From positions 53,894 through 117,893 of the forward strand of contig NZ_JXAK01000014.1 of NCBI RefSeq assembly GCF_000829455.1: a stretch of 64,000 nt of DNA. Reading direction: 5' to 3'. Shown here one piece after another: positions 26,578 through 34,836 of the stretch. The notes below the pieces were generated by a model. That model was not told the origin of the DNA, ran no database searches, and saw nothing but the letters and a program-made list of their open reading frames with translations. Origin of the DNA: Gordoniibacillus kamchatkensis (lineage in GTDB: Bacteria > Bacillota > Bacilli > Paenibacillales > NBRC-103111). Both the position numbers and the translations under genes were made by a program. The stretch's first letter is position 1. Each line of letters opens with the position of its first letter.

Positions 26578-27345
26578 TTAGTGAAGCTGGAATTCGTTTA
26601 ACGCCTGATCCAGATTCTGGCTCGCTTTGACCACTTCGGGATGGCTCAAACTGCCGTACTGCAAATACGTCTCGACCAGTCTGTCTCTTAAGCGATTTAG
26701 CATTTCCATCATATTCAACGTTGGTCCCCCCGTTTTTTCCGGATTTTTAAGTGCATACAGCACAGCGACGACATCGGGATCGTAATGGACGCCGCTCCAG
26801 CGGTACAGCTCCTCGAAGCTTTCCTGCGCGGTCATCCCTCGGCAGTAGGCCCGCGGCTCGGTCATGGCGTCGAAGCTGTCGGCCACGCGCACGATTTTGA
26901 CTCCCAAAGGCAGATCGTCCTGCTTCAGGCCGTAATAGCCCGTGCCGTCCAAATTTTCGTGATGGTAAAGAATGATGTCCATATCGATCCAGCCTCTCAA
27001 CGCGTCGGTATCGAGGATGTCGAAACCGTAACGGCAATGATGCTTCAGCAGCTGCCATTCTTCGTTCCGCAACGGCCCCTGCTTGTTCAACAAGGCCGGG
27101 TCGATGCTGATTTTCCCGATGTCGTGCAGCAGAACGGAACGCAATAGCGGCTCCGCCTCCTCCGCCGGCAAGCCAAGAGCGGCGAATAGCTCGGCCGACA
27201 GGGCTGCTACGCGAACGGAATGCAAATACGTTTCGCGATGATGTTTTCGCAATTTTCTTAGCAAAAAAGAGCATATGTCATTGTGACTGAACTCAACGAT
27301 GCTGTGCAGTCCCGAAGCCGAATCGGTCAGGCTTGATAGACTCAT
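26578..27345 (-). CDS. HD-GYP protein with C-terminal Spo0E-like domain
   Basis: 255 residues. HD-GYP core at about 30-205: HRETYLHSVRV near 37-46, metal-binding HD in LLHDIGK (72-78), KHH near 101-103, HHENLDGTGYYG (128-139, Pro of GYP replaced by Tyr) and VADSFDAMT (154-162). HD-GYP enzymes hydrolyse cyclic di-GMP or cyclic GMP-AMP. Residues 214-255 (LRDRLVETYLQYG, HPEVVKASQNLDQALNEF) have the form of Spo0E-family phosphatases, whose SQ-x-LD signature acts on Spo0A-P. The combination would tie cyclic-dinucleotide turnover to the sporulation regulator. Ribosome site GGGGGG precedes ATG 27345. Fusion assignment is from motif reading only. Confidence 0.82.
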   Translation of the reverse strand: MSLSSLTDSASGLHSIVEFSHNDICSFLLRKLRKHHRETYLHSVRVAALSAELFAALGLPAEEAEPLLRSVLLHDIGKISIDPALLNKQGPLRNEEWQLLKHHCRYGFDILDTDALRGWIDMDIILYHHENLDGTGYYGLKQDDLPLGVKIVRVADSFDAMTEPRAYCRGMTAQESFEELYRWSGVHYDPDVVAVLYALKNPEKTGGPTLNMMEMLNRLRDRLVETYLQYGSLSHPEVVKASQNLDQALNEFQLH

Positions 27346-27466
27346 GATTCCAGCCCCCCGTTAATTGATCAGCTTCATTATGGCCGGCAAGCTGCTATGA
27401 ATCTATCAGCATATGCTCTTATTTCCAGCTTTGTGCAGAAAATAGGAGGGACTTACTAGACGCACA

Positions 27467-27509
27467 AAGACCGCTCCTATTTCCCAAGGGGAGGCATAGG
27501 AACGGTCTT
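27467..27509 (-). terminator. Terminator-like hairpin after the xdh operon
   Basis: AAGACCG-C-TCCTAT (27467-27480) pairs with ATAGGA-A-CGGTCTT (27496-27509), one mismatch, followed on the minus strand by CTTTG. It lies 20 bp after the xdhC stop codon. Confidence 0.6.
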
Positions 27510-27528
27510 CCTCTTCTGTCTATGAGGG

Positions 27529-28538
27529 CTATGGCAAACGTACGTGCCGGATCAGATCCGCGACGACGCTCACGGCGATTTCCTCCGGGCCTTGAGCGCC
27601 GATCGGCAAGCCGACGGGAGATTTGACGCCGTCCAGCGCCGGCCTTTCTTCGAGCAGCCGGGACGTTCGCTGTTTGGAGCCCATCACTCCCAAATACAGC
27701 AGCTGCGTCGGGCGTAACCGGGAGAGCAGCTCCTTATCCCTTTGAAAATCGTGCGTCATCACGACCACGCAATCGTCCGCACCGAAAGACAGCCGGGACA
27801 TCACTTCGTCCGGAAAGCCGAGCAGCAGCTCATCCGCCCCCGGAAAATGCTCCTTCGTGCAATAGGCGGGGCGCCAGTCCGATACCGTAACGGAAAAACC
27901 CGTCCGCGCCGCGAGAGCGGCCAGCGGCCGGGCGTCGGGAGCGGCGCCGAACAGAAACAGCCGCGGCTTCGGCCGCATCCGGTGCATAAACAGGCCGGCT
28001 TCCGGCTGCAAGCCGCTGTCGGAGCAGCCGCGCGCCATGCACAGCAAAGCGTCGTCCGCCGCTCCTCTCCACTTCCCGAACAGCCGCCCTTCGCCTTCTT
28101 CGCCGGCGACGAACAAATAATCCCCGGCGCTCTCCCCCTGCACCGCTTTCACGACGGTGACGGGAATACGGTCATCCAGACATTTCCTGACTTCGCCATA
28201 GTGCCGCCGCATCCGCTCGTCGACTTTTTCCAGCAGGATATGAACGATCCCGTTGCAGCCCGCTCCCCGCCCCCATCCCGCATCGTCTTCCTCGCGCATA
28301 TCGTAGGCGAGCAGCTGCGGTGACGGCGTTTCGCCGCCAAGCATTTCTTCCGCCCGGGCGCCAGGTCGCCGTCTAGGCAGCCGGCCGTCAATACGCCGAC
28401 CTGCCTCCCGTCCGCTTGATGCAGCATCGTGCTGCCGGCTTTCCGGTAGGCGGAGCCTTCCACCAGTACAATAGTAGCGAGTATGCAGTCTTTGTTCTGT
28501 TCGCCGATCGCCCGCAAAATGTCATGTATCGGATCCAT
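27529..28538 (-). pseudogene. xdhC: XdhC/PucA-type molybdoenzyme maturation factor, frameshifted
   Basis: About 336 residues in two frames. ATG 28538 (AAAGGAAG upstream) encodes the XdhC N terminus: ILATIVLVEGSAYRKAGSTM and GVLTAGCLDGDLA. The rest, ending in a Rossmann domain (RLFLFGAAPDARPLAALAAR, GVMGSK) and VVADLIRHVRLP, is in the -1 frame. The break is at about 28357 in CTGGCGCCCGGGCGG, where one extra G would give the expected LAARAEEML. XdhC proteins insert sulfurated molybdenum cofactor into xanthine dehydrogenase. Overlaps the 2Fe-2S gene by 17 bp. Last gene of the operon. Confidence 0.85.
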
Positions 28539-29100
28539 TGGCGGCGCTTCCTTTCCGCATCGGGCTATCGACCGCGCCATCCGCCGCATTCGTCGCATCC
28601 TCTGCAACCGCCGCATCCGCTGCCGAAGAAGCGCGGCGTTGCAATACCGAGACGACGGCGTCGCGAATTTCTTCATACCCCGTGCACCGGCATATGTTCG
28701 ACTGCAGCCAGTCTTTCACCGTGTGTTCATCGGCGTCAGGGCGCAGATGGGCGAGCCCATAGACGTTCATGACGAAGCCCGGCGTGCAATAACCGCACTG
28801 GAAAGCGAATTTGTCGACAAATTCGCGCTGCACGGCGGTGTTTTTCAAACCTTCTACGGTCGTGACCGCTTTCCCCTCGGCCTCGACCGCGAGCATGAGG
28901 CACGATTTCATCGGCCATCCGTCCACGAGCACCGTACAAGCGCCGCAATCGCCGTTCAAGCAGCCGGGCTTGGCGCCGGTCAAGCCGAATGAATCCCTGA
29001 GCACGTCCAGCAGCAAGTCCGCGGGGCGCGCGGCGGCGCGGCGCATTTCCCCGTTCACGTTCAGCTCCAGCACGATCGTATAGCGGTCCGTTCCCGCCAT
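28522..29100 (-). CDS. 2Fe-2S subunit of xanthine-dehydrogenase-type enzyme
   Basis: 192 residues. Plant-type ferredoxin domain (1-80) with C-x4-C-G-x-C ligands in GCLNGDCGACTVLVDG, then the four-helix domain with the second cluster ligands in CGYCTPGFVMN and SNICRCTGYEEIRDAV. It passes electrons from the molybdenum subunit to FAD. It has an extra Ala/Asp-rich tail of about 30 residues beyond the normal family end, which overlaps xdhC. Follows the FAD subunit by one base. Confidence 0.93.
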   Translation of the reverse strand: MAGTDRYTIVLELNVNGEMRRAAARPADLLLDVLRDSFGLTGAKPGCLNGDCGACTVLVDGWPMKSCLMLAVEAEGKAVTTVEGLKNTAVQREFVDKFAFQCGYCTPGFVMNVYGLAHLRPDADEHTVKDWLQSNICRCTGYEEIRDAVVSVLQRRASSAADAAVAEDATNAADGAVDSPMRKGSAANGSDT

Positions 29101-29101
29101 C

Positions 29102-29935
29102 TCATTCCCCTCCCAGCGCTCTCATCGTCTGTTCCATGACAAGCTTCAGCACAAGCTCGCGGTAGGCCGCCGAGCCTTTGATGTCGCTAATGACAGGGGC
29201 GGGAAACAACGCGATCGATTGATCGATTCTGTCCCGGAGAGGCAGCTCCCGGCGGTTCAGCATACGTTCGACAGCCTGCGAGCGGAAAGGAAACGCGCAG
29301 ACGCCGCTGAACGCGATGCGGATTCCTTCGCTTGTTCGCAGCGCCGCGACAGTGACGAGCGGATAATCGATCGCCGCGACTTTGCGCTTCTTTATCGTTA
29401 CATACGGCATTCTCGCATAGCTTTCGTCCGTAACCGTCTGTACGACAAACTCCCCTCTCCCGAGCCGCAGCTGGCCGTCGAACGCCTCGGCGATCGGGGT
29501 CTGCCTCGCGCCCCCGGGGCCGGCGATCCGCACTTCGCTGTCCGTCAGCAAAAGGGGCAGCACCGCTTCGCGGTAAATGAACTTGCTGCAAATGTTGCCG
29601 CCGAACGTAATTTTGTTGCGCGACGTCCGGTCGGCGACGCCGGCCCCCGTCTCTCCGAGCAGCGGAAACACGCGCGAATCGTAAAGCTCGGACAGCGTCA
29701 AAGCCGAACCGAGCACGAGCTTCCCGCTCTGAACCGCCGCCTGGCGGCAGTCCGGAATTCGCTTCAGATCGATCACGGCCTCCGTATAAATGCGGTTAAT
29801 TCTGCCTATCGTAATGATTTCGGTGCCCCCGGAATAATAAAGCGGCTGCTTCCCTTCCGCATCGAGCCGCTGAAACAAGGCGGCCGCTTCGGCTACGGTG
29901 GCCGGCGCATAGTAGTCGAAATTGTAAGGGATCAT
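29102..29935 (-). CDS. FAD-binding subunit of xanthine-dehydrogenase-type enzyme
   Basis: 277 residues. FAD-binding PCMH-type domain at the N terminus (YYSGGTEIITIGR near 35; FGGNICSKFIYREAVLPLL near 115), CO-dehydrogenase flavoprotein C-terminal domain from about 175. Start ATG 29935 after GGGGGAAC; its ATGA overlaps the molybdenum-subunit stop. It transfers electrons to NAD or another acceptor. Confidence 0.9.
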   Translation of the reverse strand: MIPYNFDYYAPATVAEAAALFQRLDAEGKQPLYYSGGTEIITIGRINRIYTEAVIDLKRIPDCRQAAVQSGKLVLGSALTLSELYDSRVFPLLGETGAGVADRTSRNKITFGGNICSKFIYREAVLPLLLTDSEVRIAGPGGARQTPIAEAFDGQLRLGRGEFVVQTVTDESYARMPYVTIKKRKVAAIDYPLVTVAALRTSEGIRIAFSGVCAFPFRSQAVERMLNRRELPLRDRIDQSIALFPAPVISDIKGSAAYRELVLKLVMEQTMRALGGE

Positions 29936-32258
29936 GGTTGCGGTTCCCCCATTTTCGCTCTCCAGATCGTCTCCGGGAACAGGGGCAGCCGGTTCAGCTG
30001 AACCCCTGCAGCGCGCGAGAGCGCGGCGGCCAGGGCGGCGGGCATCGCGATAAGCCCGTGCTCGCCCAGCGCGCGGGCGCCATACGGCCCATCCAGACAC
30101 GGACTCTCGATGAATTCGACGACATATTCAGGATTTTCGCCGTACCGGATCACGTTGTAATCGCGCAGCGACGCGTTGTAAATCGCTCCTTCGCCGCTGA
30201 ACATAAACGTTTCGCGGTTTGCGAAGCTTAGCCCCATGGACATGGCGCCCATCACTTGCCCTTTGGCCGCTTTCGGATTGAGCACCTTGCCCGCGTCGTT
30301 GACGGAGATCGCTTTCAGCAGCTTATAGGAATAGTCTCTCGTATCGAGCTCGATTTCCACCGCCTGGGCCCCTACGTTCCACTCCGGCCCGGGCGTGCCT
30401 TCCCCGGTTTCCGGGTTCGTGTAGTTCATGCGCCGCTGGATATAGTGGCCCCGCCCGATAATTTGCCCGCCGATGGAATTTCCGTTCGGATACTTGTACC
30501 CGTAGCAAATGTCTTTGACGGCGATTCTGACGGAAGGGTCGGCCCGGGCATACACGTATCCATGCCCCAGCTCCAAATCGACCGGATCGGCCCGCAGCAC
30601 GCATGCCGCTATGTCGAGCAGTTGGCGGATGGCGTCGTCAGCCGCCTTCAGCACCGCGCGGCCGGCCAGAAACGTGCCGCGGCTCGCCACCGTTTTCCAA
30701 TGCTCCGGCGTAATGTCCGTGCTTATCTTGAACTTGACGTGAATATGGTCCGGGCTCATTCTCATCCGTTCCGCCAAAATTTGCGCCAGTATCGTCTTCG
30801 TGCCGGTGCCGATCTCGACAACGCCGGTTTCCAGATTCAGGCTCCCGTCCTGATTGAAGGAAACGATCGCGCCCGAGCTGCCATCGGGATCTATCGAGGA
30901 ATTTTTCCAGAAGCAGCCGATTCCTTTCGCCCGGATCGTATGCGCGTCCACTTGCCGTACCTGCCAGTCGTCCCATCCGGCGAGCGCGCGCAGCCGGTGC
31001 ATGCACGTCGCAAATCGCCCAAATTGCTCGGCGTGCGCACGTCGCGGGTCGGCGCCGTATCCCCCGGCACGGCGGCATTCCGCATGCGAAGCTCCCACGG
31101 ATCGATGCCGAGCTTGTCGGCCAGCACGTCCATCGCCCGCTCGATGGCGAAAGTGAGCTCCGCATGCCCGTATCCCCGGAAAGCCGAAGCGTACGGATGA
31201 TTCGTGTACACCGTCAGACAGTCGCAATACAGGTGGTCGATCGCATAAGGACCCGAGCAGTCCGCCAAAGCCGCTCTCGCAACGTCGCTCGATTTGTCGT
31301 TGTAGGCGCCGCCGTCGAAGCGGTAAATGATTTCCGCCGCCACAATTTTGCCCGCTGCCGTGCTTCCGAGCCGAACGGTGGCGTCAAGCCCGATATGTCC
31401 GGGAGAAGTCAGCATGTCTTCTTCGCGCGTATTGATGATTTTGACTTTGCGGCCGCCCACCGCGCACGAAGCGACATAAGCGATCAGCTCGAGCTGAATC
31501 GCCGCTTTGCCGCCGTAGCCGCCGCCGACAAACGGGGTGCGGACTACAATCCAGCCCGGATCGATACCGAAATAAGCCGCCACGTATCTTTTGACGCCAA
31601 AAGGGGCCTGCGTCGACGATTCGATGTAAACATGCCCGTCCGGCTTAATCTCCGCAACAGCGCTGCGCGTTTCCATCGCCACGTGATCGGATGGGGCGAA
31701 CGACACCGAATTTTCGATCACGACTTCGCTCGCTTTCATGCCTTCGGCCAAATCTCCTTTGCGCACTTTCAGCAAGCAGGCGATGTTGGTGCCGGGAACC
31801 GGAACGACACCCGGGCCCGTCTTGTATTCGCCCAGCCGTTCGTGAATGAGCGGCGCATCGCTGCGCAGCGCTTCCGCGGGGGAATTAACAACCGGAAGCG
31901 GCTCGTACCGGACACGGATCATATTCGCGGCCTGCTGCGCCTGCGCTTCGGTATCGGCTACGACTACGGCGACGGCTTCACCGTAAAAGCGGACCCGGTC
32001 CTTGGCGATGATCGGCCTGTCGCGGGTTTCCTCCCCGGTCAGCACATCGCAGCTTGTTCCGGTCAATATGGCGCGAACCCCTTGCGCTTTCGCCGCCTCC
32101 GCCGTATCGATAGAAACGATTCGCGCATGCGCATAAGGGCTTATCAAGAGCCGCGCGTACAGCATCCCGGCTTCCTGATGGTCGCCGGTATATCGCGCGG
32201 CCCCCGTCACTTTGTCATACGACTCCTTTTTCGGAACGCTAATTCCGATCGCCTCCAA
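29932..32258 (-). pseudogene. Molybdopterin-binding subunit of xanthine-dehydrogenase-type enzyme, frameshifted
   Basis: About 775 residues. TTG 32258 lies eight bases after GGAGGAAAGGAG; the first residues (ISVPKKESYDKVTGAARYTGD) match the family start. Molybdopterin motifs: FVGGGYGGKAAIQLE, YASAFRGYGHAELTFAIE, and near the C terminus GPYGARALGEHGL with the catalytic Glu. The frame changes by -1 near 31015, after PSNLGDL and before ATCMHRLR; one added base repairs it. In the same order as Bacillus puc-type genes, this would be purine (xanthine) dehydrogenase. Aldehyde- or nicotinate-type substrates cannot be excluded. Confidence 0.85.
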
Positions 32259-32360
32259 AGCCGATCGCTCCTTTCCTCCCAGCTCATCCCGTGCCGCTGC
32301 TCCGTTACCGCCAATCGTTTCATTATACGGACGGCGAAGGAAGGTTATGACGCCGCGGGC

Positions 32361-32391
32361 AAAAAGGAAAAGCACCCCTCGTATGGGGTGC
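32361..32391 (-). terminator. Terminator after the FUSC/ArAE gene
   Basis: GCACCCC (32372-32378) pairs with GGGGTGC (32385-32391). On the minus strand it is followed by TTTTCCTTTTT (forward 32361-32371). It stands four bases after the stop of the gene ending at 32395. Confidence 0.8.
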
Positions 32392-32394
32392 CGG

Positions 32395-33396
32395 TCAAGA
32401 CGATCGATTCAGTTCTTGCAGCAGCTCCGACGTTCCCGCATGGAGCATGGCTGTATATCGTGCATCAGGAGAGGGCTCGTCCGCTCCGTCGCGCAAGGCG
32501 ATCAAGTCCGGATCGGACACGAACGGGATTCCTTTGCTTCGGCTTAAATCGCTCCAGCAGACGCCGATAGAGCGGAGGCGGCTCGCCCACCGCTCTTGCT
32601 CAGCCGGCGGCAGCGTCCCGGCGGAGGACCATTCGGCCATTATGCGAACCGTTCTCTGCAAGTACAACACGCCGCGTTCGAGCAGCGCCGCCCGGCGCTT
32701 ACTCGCTTGCAGAAGCGATCGGCTCGACTCGGCGAACCAGTTGAGCTTCAAACTTTTCGCCGCTTGCTCCAGCTGCTTGTGCGCTTGAAACAGCTCCTTA
32801 TGCAGCGCCTGCGACTCCGCATGCAGAATTGTCGCCCGGTCCGCGCGGCAGCCGTCCTGCACCCAAGCCGCCGCTTGCGCGAACCGTTCCGCCATTCGCT
32901 GTGCCAACGCGAGCCCCGCACGTTCGGCCTGTTTCGTCAAGTTTGGCGGATAAACGAGCATATGGACAGCGAGCCCGACGGCAAGTCCGATAATCGTGTC
33001 CCGGATCCGATCGAACCCGTAATGTCCAGGCGACTGCTTTTGCAAAGCGAGCACGAGCAGCACGCTTAAAGCTGCTTCGTGCACGACGCTTTCTTTTCTT
33101 TGCAGCAGCAGGGCGGCTCCCGAGACGAGAACGAGCAGCAAAGCCAGCGTCCAGCCGTTTAGCGGCACATAATCGGCGGCCCAGACCGTTAATACGACGC
33201 CGACAACAGTGCCGAAAAGCCGGTGGAACGAATACAGGACGGACTGCAGAACCGTGGTCTGCAAGCACAGGATAACCGACAGCGGCGCGAGGTAAGGATG
33301 CTTCGAGCCGCACAGCTTCGCCAGCTCCCAAGCGATGCCGGAAGCTGCGGACATTTTCAAGATCATGGCAATCAGGCTTACAATGCGCTTGCCCAT
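32395..33396 (-). CDS. Aromatic acid exporter / FUSC family membrane protein
   Basis: 333 residues. N-terminal hydrophobic half with about six helices (residues 5-155; HPYLAPLSVILCLQTTVLQS and DTIIGLAVGLAVHMLVYPP are typical of the FUSC/ArAE group), followed by a long helical cytoplasmic half (160-330). These proteins export or buffer aromatic acids or act as small-molecule transporters. ATG 33396 follows AAGGAG by six bases; an upstream frame from 33528 has a cysteine-rich stretch but no ribosome site. Terminator follows immediately. Confidence 0.82.
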   Translation of the reverse strand: MGKRIVSLIAMILKMSAASGIAWELAKLCGSKHPYLAPLSVILCLQTTVLQSVLYSFHRLFGTVVGVVLTVWAADYVPLNGWTLALLLVLVSGAALLLQRKESVVHEAALSVLLVLALQKQSPGHYGFDRIRDTIIGLAVGLAVHMLVYPPNLTKQAERAGLALAQRMAERFAQAAAWVQDGCRADRATILHAESQALHKELFQAHKQLEQAAKSLKLNWFAESSRSLLQASKRRAALLERGVLYLQRTVRIMAEWSSAGTLPPAEQERWASRLRSIGVCWSDLSRSKGIPFVSDPDLIALRDGADEPSPDARYTAMLHAGTSELLQELNRSS

Positions 33397-33775
33397 ATCG
33401 TACTCCTTGCCGCATCCAGGGCAAAATGTTACCGCGTTTCCGCCGCCGCAAATCGACGCGCAGACGGCACAAAAACCGGCTGCCGGAAGCAGGCGAAATA
33501 CCGTCGCGGTTCTCAACCTATGCTGCACAGTTCCTCTATTACCATTATCGCCTGACGTTCAACACTTCATCCAGCCATGCAAAAAACGATCGCCTTGCAA
33601 CAGCAACGTCCCGATTTTGGCCATGCGCTTCCTCACCAATTTTGGCGGTGAAGCGCAGCAACGTTTGGGGGCAAGCACAGGCTTTATCGCGCACTTAAAA
33701 TTTGATTGGTCCAAGTTTATATATTAAAATGAACCTATGACAAAATGATCTTATCGAAAGGAGGAGTTCGCATTT
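33397..33775. other. Intergenic stretch before the padR gene
   Basis: 379 bp between divergent genes. Apart from the padR promoter (33702-33730) and the GGAGG site before 33776, no gene or clear repeat is visible. Confidence 0.5.
33702..33730 (+). promoter_or_regulatory. Promoter of the padR gene
   Basis: -35 TTGATT 33702-33707, 17-bp spacer, -10 TAAAAT 33725-33730, 45 bp before the start codon. Confidence 0.7.
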
Positions 33776-34315
33776 ATGAGCTCCATTCGTTACGCTCTGC
33801 TTACGCTGCTGGCGCGCGAGCCTCTTAGCGGCTACGATATCAAGCTGCAAATGAACAGCCGGATCGGCCCTTTTTGGAAAGTGGGCAGCAATCAGGTTTA
33901 TCCGGAATTGTCCAAGATGGAAGGGGAAGGCTTGATCCGGTTGCAGGGGACGGAACAGCACGCCTATCGCCCCGTCCGCAAATTGTACGAGATTACGGAA
34001 GCCGGGCGGGAAGCGCTTATTCAGTGGACTTTGGAGCGCGGCGGCGTTGAAACCGTGCGCGACGATTTTCTGCTGAAGGCATATAACTCCTGGCTTGTTA
34101 AGCCCGAAGAGATGGCTGCGCAAATCGAGGAAGTCAAAAAACAGCACGAAGAGAGGCTGGCCGCCTATGTAGCCAAAGTGGAGGAGCTCACCGCGATGCT
34201 GGACGCGCCGGACAGCCACGATCCGATTGCCTCCACCATTTCCGTCGTCGAATTTGGCATTCAATACGAACGGTTGTACATCGAGTGGTGCGAGAAATTG
34301 TTGAAAAAGGAATAG
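33776..34315 (+). CDS. PadR family transcriptional regulator
   Basis: 179 residues. PadR winged helix at residues 4-80 (RYALLTLLAREPLSGYDI; NQVYPELSKMEGEGLI) and a C-terminal helical dimerisation domain (about 90-175) of the Vir_act_alpha_C type. AAAGGAGG lies nine bases before ATG 33776. PadR proteins repress exporters or phenolic-acid enzymes. The divergent FUSC/ArAE-type exporter gene is a plausible target (inference). Confidence 0.92.
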   Translation: MSSIRYALLTLLAREPLSGYDIKLQMNSRIGPFWKVGSNQVYPELSKMEGEGLIRLQGTEQHAYRPVRKLYEITEAGREALIQWTLERGGVETVRDDFLLKAYNSWLVKPEEMAAQIEEVKKQHEERLAAYVAKVEELTAMLDAPDSHDPIASTISVVEFGIQYERLYIEWCEKLLKKE

Positions 34316-34418
34316 CTTCAATGCCGTCGTAAAGACGCGGGCTTGCCGGTTTTCATACTTGTGCGGGCCCGGCCCTGCTGCTGCAGTTGCTACTGCGGTA
34401 CTTACGGCTGGCATGCTG

Positions 34419-34473
34419 CGCTTAAAATGCCGCTGGAAGTATGCTTTGCGCAACTCCAGCGGCATTTTAAGCG
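34419..34473. terminator. Long perfect hairpin after padR
   Basis: CGCTTAAAATGCCGCTGGA (34419-34437) pairs without mismatch with its complement at 34455-34473 across a 17-base loop. The stem itself contains the A and T runs, so it may act in both orientations. It lies about 100 bp after the padR stop. Confidence 0.6.
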
Positions 34474-34596
34474 GGTACGGTTCGGCTGCATTAGCAGTCG
34501 CTTCCATCTGTCGGCTTGCCTAAGTGATTCTGCGGCAAGGGACTTCGCAAGCCTGTTTTCGACCAGAATGTTTCAGCGGGAACCTCTTCTCCCGGT

Positions 34597-34783
34597 TAGC
34601 GGAAATTTGTTCCGCTATCGACCTATTTCCCGGGTATTTCGCGAAATTAGCGGAACGAGAGTACGCTATCTCCGCATTTTAGGCGAGAATCGCTCTTGTT
34701 CCAGACCGATAACGGAACTCCGTTCCGCTAAGCTTTATCCGGCTTCCCTCTGGCCGTGCGATAACGGAACCATGTTCCTTTAT
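34597..34783. repeat. Second cluster of GGAAC/GTTCC hairpin repeats
   Basis: Copies of the family seen at 4650-4842: TAGCGGAA-ATTTG-TTCCGCTA 34597-34617, an imperfect TAGCGGAAC-TACGCTA copy at about 34648-34668, TAACGGAAC-TCC-GTTCCGCTA 34710-34730, and ATAACGGAAC-CAT-GTTCCTTTAT 34761-34783. In the 521-bp gap between padR and the ClC gene, which otherwise holds only the hairpin at 34419-34473. Confidence 0.75.
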
Positions 34784-34836
34784 TTCAAAATGAGCAAACG
34801 TTCTACTAGCCCGGTAGAGCCTCTCCTAGCCTCCTC

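Noticed and set aside
33397..33528. Upstream extension of the FUSC/ArAE protein with CAVC and CPGCGKEYD, like a zinc ribbon
   Set aside because: It lacks a ribosome site, whereas AAGGAG sits right before ATG 33396; the cysteines are probably coincidental.
33695..34507. A 270-codon minus-strand frame over padR
   Set aside because: Antisense to a clear PadR protein, with no family resemblance.
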